DNA of 64,000 nucleotides from contig NZ_SOBT01000008.1 of assembly GCF_004364935.1 (NCBI RefSeq), forward strand, positions 2,421,534 through 2,485,533. Direction: 5' to 3'. The notes below the pieces were generated by a model. The model was given only the letters and a program-made list of their open reading frames with translations, ran no database searches and was not told where the DNA came from. Of the stretch, positions 59,575 through 64,000 are shown in pieces. Every line of letters begins with the position of its first letter. Position 1 is the first letter of the stretch. The position numbers and the translations under genes were made by a program. The stretch comes from Panacagrimonas perspica. Its GTDB lineage: Bacteria; Pseudomonadota; Gammaproteobacteria; Nevskiales; Nevskiaceae.

Positions 59575-60012
59575 ATGCGCGTCATGGTGATGGTGAAGGC
59601 AACGAAGGATTCCGAGCACGGCGTCATGCCCACCGAGCAACTGCTCACGGACATGGGCAAGTACAACGAGGAGCTGGTGAAGGCCGGCGTCATGCTGGCC
59701 GGTGAAGGCCTGCATCCCAGTTCGAAGGGCGCCCGCGTGCTGTTCTCGGGCAAGAAGCGCACGGTGACCGACGGTCCATTCACCGAGACCAAGGAACTGG
59801 TCGCCGGATTCTGGCTCTGGCAGGTGCGCTCGATGGAAGAAGCCATCGAGTGGGTCAAGCGCTGCCCCAATCCGATGATCGACGACTCGGAGATCGAGAT
59901 CCGCCCGGTTTTCGAGGCCGAGGATTTCGGCGCCGAATTCACTCCCGAGCTGCGCGAGCAGGAAGACCGCGTGCGCGCCGCCGCGGCCCAGCAGGCCGGC
60001 AAGATCAACTGA
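59575..60012 (+). CDS. YCII/DGPF-domain protein 1
   Basis: The ATG at 59575 with AGGAG upstream gives 145 residues (MRVMVMVKATKDSEHGVMPT). The DGPF motif is in KRTVTDGPFTETKELVAGFW, and IEIRPVFEAEDFG closes the ferredoxin-like YCII fold. A C-terminal acidic helix follows. DGPF proteins are the typical neighbours of ECF42 sigma factors; their biochemical role is not established. It is the first gene of a five-gene run. Confidence 0.88.
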   Translation: MRVMVMVKATKDSEHGVMPTEQLLTDMGKYNEELVKAGVMLAGEGLHPSSKGARVLFSGKKRTVTDGPFTETKELVAGFWLWQVRSMEEAIEWVKRCPNPMIDDSEIEIRPVFEAEDFGAEFTPELREQEDRVRAAAAQQAGKIN

Positions 60013-60049
60013 TCGGCCCGCCCTTCCACCGACGACCCGGAGCAAGACG

Positions 60050-60478
60050 ATGAAAGTCGAGTCCTACCTGTTCTTCAACGGCCATTGCGCCGAAGCCGTG
60101 GCCTTCTACGAGAAGGCCATCGATGCCAAGACGATCTTCAGGATCACGTTCAAGGAATCGCCCGATCCGCTGCCGCCGGACATGGTCCCGTCCAACTGGG
60201 GCGACAAGATCATGCACACGACCTTCAGCGTCGGCGACACGATGGTCATGGCCTCGGACAGCTGCGGTCCCGAATCCATCGACTTCAAGGGCTTCTCGCT
60301 GTCGCTGAGCGTGAAGACCGAGCAGGAAGCCGATCGCTACTTTGCGGCGCTGTCCGAGGGCGGCGACGTCACGATGCCGCTGGGCAAGACGTTCTGGTCG
60401 CCGCGATTCGGCATGCTGAAGGACAAGTTCGGCATTGCGTGGATGGTGGGCATCGTGTCCGAAGAGTGCCCGGGGTGA
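60050..60478 (+). CDS. VOC-superfamily protein (PhnB/glyoxalase-like)
   Basis: The 142-residue protein starts MKVESYLFFNGHCAEAVAFY and contains MHTTFSVGDTMVMASDSCGP and WSPRFGMLKDKFGIAWMVGI. These are features of the PhnB / 3-demethylubiquinone-methyltransferase-like branch of the VOC fold. Such proteins often bind metals or small molecules. It lies 37 bases after the DGPF gene and is a common member of ECF42/ECF41-type clusters. Confidence 0.88.
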   Translation: MKVESYLFFNGHCAEAVAFYEKAIDAKTIFRITFKESPDPLPPDMVPSNWGDKIMHTTFSVGDTMVMASDSCGPESIDFKGFSLSLSVKTEQEADRYFAALSEGGDVTMPLGKTFWSPRFGMLKDKFGIAWMVGIVSEECPG

Positions 60479-60581
60479 ACGCCGCGCACGACGGCGCGCA
60501 TGCGCTGTCGTGCAAGCGCTTGCACCCAACCTGAGCCCGGCGCGCCGGGCTCCAACGCCAACAGGATCCAGGGAGACCCAC

Positions 60582-61109
60582 ATGCTCAAGATCATTCTCG
60601 TCGTCATCGTCGTCGCGATCGCCGGCGTGCTCGCTTACGCCGCCACGCGACCGGACACGTTCCGCGTCGAGCGTTCCATCAGCATCAAGGCACCGCCGGA
60701 AAAGATCTTTCCGCTGATCGACGACCTGCAGGCCTGGACGACATGGTCGCCCTACGAGAAGAAGGATCCGGCGATGCAACGCACGTTCGGCAGCATCACC
60801 CAGGGCCGCGGCGCGACCTACGCCTGGAACGGCAACAAGGAAGTCGGACAGGGCAGCATGGAGATCACCGAATCCACGGCGTCCTCGCGCGTCGCGATGA
60901 ACCTGAATTTCATCGCTCCGTTCGAGGCGCACAACCAGGTCGAGTTCACGCTCATTCCCGCCGGCGATTCGACGACGGTGACGTGGGCGCTGTTCGGTCC
61001 CTCGCCTTTCATCTCCAAGCTCATGGGCCTGGTCTTCGACATGGACAAGATGGTGGGCACGGACTTCGAGGCGGGACTTGCCAGCCTCAAGGGCATCGCG
61101 GAATCCTGA
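60582..61109 (+). CDS. SRPBCC-family protein with N-terminal membrane anchor
   Basis: The 175-residue protein starts with a membrane helix (IILVVIVVAIAGVLAYAATR). A polyketide_cyc2/SRPBCC domain follows: FRVERSISIKAPPEKIFPLI, DDLQAWTTWSPYEKKDPAMQ and VEFTLIPAGDSTTVTWAL. It is probably a ligand-binding helix-grip protein facing the periplasm. GGGAG precedes the ATG. It belongs to the ECF cluster and ends 31 bases before the sigma gene. Confidence 0.88.
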   Translation: MLKIILVVIVVAIAGVLAYAATRPDTFRVERSISIKAPPEKIFPLIDDLQAWTTWSPYEKKDPAMQRTFGSITQGRGATYAWNGNKEVGQGSMEITESTASSRVAMNLNFIAPFEAHNQVEFTLIPAGDSTTVTWALFGPSPFISKLMGLVFDMDKMVGTDFEAGLASLKGIAES

Positions 61110-61140
61110 GCGTCCGCTTCTTCCACGACATCGCCCGCGC

Positions 61141-62418
61141 ATGGCCGCCTCGATTCACCGGAGCATCGACGCGGTCTGGCGCATGGAGTCCGCGCGTGTC
61201 ATCGCGAGCCTCGCGCGCATGGTCCGTGATGTGGGCCTGGCCGAGGAACTCGCGCAGGACGCGCTCGTGGCGGCGCTCGAGACCTGGCCCGAGTCCGGCG
61301 TGCCGGACAACCCGGGCGCCTGGCTGATGACCACCGCGAAGAACCGCGCGCTCGACCGTCTGCGCCGCGCCACCTGGCTGGCCGACCGGCAGGACCAGGT
61401 CACGCACGAAATCGAGGAGCAGCTCTCCATGGCCCAACCCGATCTCGATTCCGCGCTGGACGATCCGTTCGGCGACGACCTGCTGCGGCTGATCTTCACC
61501 GCGTGCCATCCGGTGCTGTCGACCGACGCGCGGGTCGCGCTGACGCTGCGCCTGCTCGGCGGCCTGACCACCGACGAGATCGCGCGCGCGTTCCTCGTCC
61601 CCGAGCCGACCATCGCACAGCGCATCGTACGCGCGAAGAAGACGCTCGCCGAGGCGCATGTGCCGTTCGAGGTGCCGCGCGGCGCGGAGCTGACGCAGCG
61701 CCTGTCGTCGGTGCTCGAGGTGATCTACCTGATCTTCAACGAAGGCTACTCGGCGACCGCGGGCGATTCCTGGATGCGTCCCGCGCTCTGCGAAGAGGCG
61801 CTGCGCGTGGGCCGCATCCTGGCAGGCCTGGCGGAGGACGAATCCGAAGTGCACGGCCTGGTCGGGCTGATGGAGATCCAGGCGTCCCGCCTGCACGCAC
61901 GCACCAGCCCTTCCGGCGAGCCGATCCTGTTGCTCGACCAGAACCGTGCGCGCTGGGACCAACTCCTGATCCGGCGCGGACTCAAGGCACTGCAACAGGC
62001 CGAAGCCGCGGCCCGGCTGCAGGGCGTCGCGTTGGGGCCGTATGCACTGCAGGCCGCCATCGCCGCGTGTCACGCCCGCGCACGCGCTGCCGACCAGACC
62101 GACTGGATACGGATCGCTGCGCTGTACGCAGCACTGGCGACCGTCGTTCCCTCCCCCGTGGTCGAACTCAATCGCGCCGTCGCGGTGTCGATGGCCTTCG
62201 GCCCGGCTGCCGGTTTGGAGCAGGTCGATCGACTCGTGTCCGAACCGACGCTGCGCCAGTACCACCTGCTGCCGAGCGTGCGCGGCGATCTGCTGTTCAA
62301 GCTCGGCCGTCGTGACGAGGCGCGTGCGGAATTCGAACGCGCAGCGGAACTCACGCGCAACGAACGCGAGCGCAGCTTCCTGCAGAAGCGGGCGCAGGAG
62401 TGCCTGGAGCAAGCCTGA
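61141..62418 (+). CDS. ECF42-type RNA polymerase sigma factor with C-terminal TPR-like extension
   Basis: The 425-residue protein begins with sigma region 2 (VRDVGLAEELAQDALVAALE, NPGAWLMTTAKNRALDRLRR). Region 4 is ALTLRLLGGLTTDEIARAFL, VPEPTIAQRIVRAKKTL. About 230 further residues follow, helical and TPR-like (LYAALATVVPSPVVELNRAV, RDEARAEFERAAELTRNERE), with the NEGYSAT motif characteristic of this group. This long extension and the flanking DGPF genes define ECF42. No anti-sigma gene is visible, as expected for the group. Confidence 0.92.
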   Translation: MAASIHRSIDAVWRMESARVIASLARMVRDVGLAEELAQDALVAALETWPESGVPDNPGAWLMTTAKNRALDRLRRATWLADRQDQVTHEIEEQLSMAQPDLDSALDDPFGDDLLRLIFTACHPVLSTDARVALTLRLLGGLTTDEIARAFLVPEPTIAQRIVRAKKTLAEAHVPFEVPRGAELTQRLSSVLEVIYLIFNEGYSATAGDSWMRPALCEEALRVGRILAGLAEDESEVHGLVGLMEIQASRLHARTSPSGEPILLLDQNRARWDQLLIRRGLKALQQAEAAARLQGVALGPYALQAAIAACHARARAADQTDWIRIAALYAALATVVPSPVVELNRAVAVSMAFGPAAGLEQVDRLVSEPTLRQYHLLPSVRGDLLFKLGRRDEARAEFERAAELTRNERERSFLQKRAQECLEQA

Positions 62419-62504
62419 GCGGTTCGGCGCCGCGCACGCGTCTGGCGCGGTAGAGTTTCGGGCTGATCGCTGTTGCCCTCTTCGATTCGAAACAGGAACC
62501 GACG

Positions 62505-62858
62505 ATGTCTTCTTCCTACATGCTGCTGGTGGTCGAACAACCCAACGACCGGCGCAGCCGGCCTGCCGGTGAGGGCCAGGACCGCATGAACCGGATGGTG
62601 CGCTGGGGTGAGAGCCTGAAAGCGCGAGGCGTGCTGGAGGCCAGCAACTCGCTGCGTTCCGAGGCCGTGCGCGTGCAGGTGCAGGACAGCCGCCGCAGCC
62701 TGCTCGACGGCCCCTTCGCGGAAGCCAAGGAAATGATCGGCGGGTATTTCCTGCTGAACTGCGCGTCGCGCGACGAGGCCATCGGCATCGCCGGCGAATG
62801 TCCCGCCGCGGAGTGGGCCACGATCGAGGTGCGGGAAATCGGTACCTGCGCGGACTAG
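62505..62858 (+). CDS. YCII/DGPF-domain protein 2
   Basis: This 117-residue protein (MSSSYMLLVVEQPNDRRSRP) carries the DGPF motif in RRSLLDGPFAEAKEMIGGYF and closes with EWATIEVREIG. It is a shorter paralogue of the protein at 59,575 and lies 86 bases after the sigma gene. It is a probable ECF42 regulon member. Confidence 0.88.
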   Translation: MSSSYMLLVVEQPNDRRSRPAGEGQDRMNRMVRWGESLKARGVLEASNSLRSEAVRVQVQDSRRSLLDGPFAEAKEMIGGYFLLNCASRDEAIGIAGECPAAEWATIEVREIGTCAD

Positions 62859-62940
62859 TCCGGCGGCGGGCTACGCCGTTCGTGCCTTGCCACTGCCGGG
62901 CCGCGCCTGCATCGTCGCGCACAGTCCTTCCGGATTCCGA

Positions 62941-63951
62941 ATGAGCGCCGCCTCCGTTACCGTCGATGCCAGGCAGTTGCTCGACTGGGCCCGCGACCCG
63001 ATGTCGGCTGCGCGCTTTTCAGCGCTCAGCGGGTGCACCTGCCTGCGGATCGACGCGGCCTCCGATCGTCTGGACGGTGAAGAGGCAGCCCTGGTGCGAT
63101 GCTGGTTGCGCGCCCTCGCTTGCCCGACGATTGCGATCGGAACATCGTCCGGCGCGCTCGCTGCGACCTGCGACGTCCATGTCGGCACGCGAGCCGAAGC
63201 CGAGGCGCTTGCGCACAACATCGAGCGGACTCCGCTTGCCGCCGCCCTGCTCGTGCAGGTCCTGCGCGCCGTCGAAGCAATGGCGGTCGAGGAAGGCCTG
63301 CTGGTCGAATCGCTCGCGTATTCGAGCCTGCAGGTCGGGCCCGAATTTCTCGCGTGGCGCGCTTCGTCCGCGCCATCGGCCGCGCAACCGGGCCTGGATC
63401 CGGGTCCTGCCGTAGAGGCTGGGCGCGAGCAGGATCGCCTGATGCTCGAACTCAATCGCCCATCACGCCGCAACGCGATGTCGGTCGAGATGCGCGATGG
63501 CCTGATCGAATCCCTGCAACTCGTGCTGGCCGACGACACGATCCGCCAGGTCGAGATCCGCGGGCGCGGGCGCTGCTTCAGCACCGGTGGCGATCTCGAT
63601 GAATTCGGCAGTGCGCCCGACCCTGCGACCGCGCACCTGGTGCGCCGCATCGCCCTGCCCGGGCGTCTTCTCGAAGCCTGCCGTGATCGCGTCAGCGTCC
63701 ATCTGCACGGCGCCTGCATCGGATCGGGCATCGAGTTCCCGGCGTTCGCGTCGCGCATCGTCGCGTCACCGGACGCCTGGTTCCAGTTGCCCGAGCTGCG
63801 CTACGGACTGATTCCCGGCGCCGGCGGTTGCGTGAGCATCACGCGCCGCATCGGGCGTCAGCGCACGGCGTGGCTGGCCTTGTCCGGCAAGCGGATCGAC
63901 GCGCGAACCGCATTGGAATGGGGCCTCGTGGACGCCATCAAGGCGCCGTAG
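62941..63951 (+). CDS. Enoyl-CoA hydratase/isomerase-family protein with N-terminal extension
   Basis: The 336-residue protein has a C-terminal crotonase core from about residue 160: LNRPSRRNAMSVEMRDGLIE, the oxyanion strand GRCFSTGGDLDEFG, HLHGACIGSGIEFPAFASRI and WFQLPELRYGLIPGAGG. The usual catalytic Glu pair is only partly evident. The first 160 residues (ACPTIAIGTSSGALAATCDV, LLVQVLRAVEAMAVEEGLLV, ESLAYSSLQVGPEFLAWR) are unusual and look like a degenerate second crotonase half. Its stop lies in a REP-like hairpin. Confidence 0.8.
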   Translation: MSAASVTVDARQLLDWARDPMSAARFSALSGCTCLRIDAASDRLDGEEAALVRCWLRALACPTIAIGTSSGALAATCDVHVGTRAEAEALAHNIERTPLAAALLVQVLRAVEAMAVEEGLLVESLAYSSLQVGPEFLAWRASSAPSAAQPGLDPGPAVEAGREQDRLMLELNRPSRRNAMSVEMRDGLIESLQLVLADDTIRQVEIRGRGRCFSTGGDLDEFGSAPDPATAHLVRRIALPGRLLEACRDRVSVHLHGACIGSGIEFPAFASRIVASPDAWFQLPELRYGLIPGAGGCVSITRRIGRQRTAWLALSGKRIDARTALEWGLVDAIKAP

Positions 63952-63968
63952 CCCGGACGAAGTCCGGG
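63948..63968 (+). repeat. REP-like hairpin, copy 2
   Basis: This copy is identical over 21 bases to 15,771-15,791 and again supplies the TAG stop codon of the preceding gene. The last 32 bases of the window after it hold nothing recognisable. Confidence 0.7.
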
Positions 63969-64000
63969 GTTCTTCTCGCAGATCGAGCGGCACCCCGGGT

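Overview
The window is a high-GC gammaproteobacterial chromosome segment. The order secG-tpiA-glmM-folP-ftsH-rlmE-greA-carB-carA, with a tRNA-Leu(GAG) beyond secG, is the classic gammaproteobacterial arrangement. The GC-rich codon use, GTG/TTG starts and REP-like hairpins fit a Xanthomonadales/Nevskiales-type bacterium; that placement is inference, not a database result.

Layout. (1) 1-16,360 is core chromosome: a cut-off membrane protein, an SDR, a decayed acyl-CoA ligase end, tRNA-Leu, the housekeeping operon on the minus strand, then a phosphotransferase/acyl-CoA dehydrogenase pair and a lipoprotein. (2) 16,570-38,630 is a mobile island (island A). It has a P4-type tyrosine integrase at its left end, a lower-GC cargo block, a P4-type primase-helicase with two small upstream genes and an AlpA-like regulator, and then a complete tail tape-measure gene with only a stub of the next tail gene. 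(3) 38,631-50,261 is a second island (island B). It carries a wHTH protein, a serine recombinase, a full type I restriction-modification operon (hsdM-hsdS-hsdR), a divergent family-A-polymerase-like protein, an unknown protein and a second tyrosine integrase. It sits in the 3' end of tRNA-Ser(GGA), and a 20-bp direct repeat marks both ends. (4) 50,262-64,000 is chromosome again: tRNA-Ser, a bamC-like lipoprotein, dapA, gcvR, bcp, a PIN-PhoH protein, aguB, ald, and an ECF42-type sigma factor gene with DGPF/YCII, VOC and SRPBCC partners.

The most interesting part is the island A cargo. A 1451-residue protein (25,334-29,689) combines an N-terminal NACHT/STAND-like NTPase, a very long middle region and a C-terminal PD-(D/E)XK nuclease-like domain, and it follows a small helical protein. 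Just upstream is a very tight operon of two paralogous small proteins, a 2H phosphoesterase, an SRAP-domain protein and a PD-(D/E)XK-like protein. A T5orf172/GIY-YIG-like coiled-coil protein and an HNH protein are also present. This looks like a defence locus carried by a phage-satellite-like element. The element has a candidate replication origin (a 25-bp inverted repeat of ATGACG iterons at the end of the primase gene).

The two islands lie in tandem at one tRNA gene: fragments of the tRNA-Ser 3' end occur at 16,635, 38,631 and inside the intact gene at 50,262. A degenerate copy of the tape-measure 3' end at 18,555 suggests that the cargo between 18.6 and 38.4 kb entered by recombination inside a tail module.
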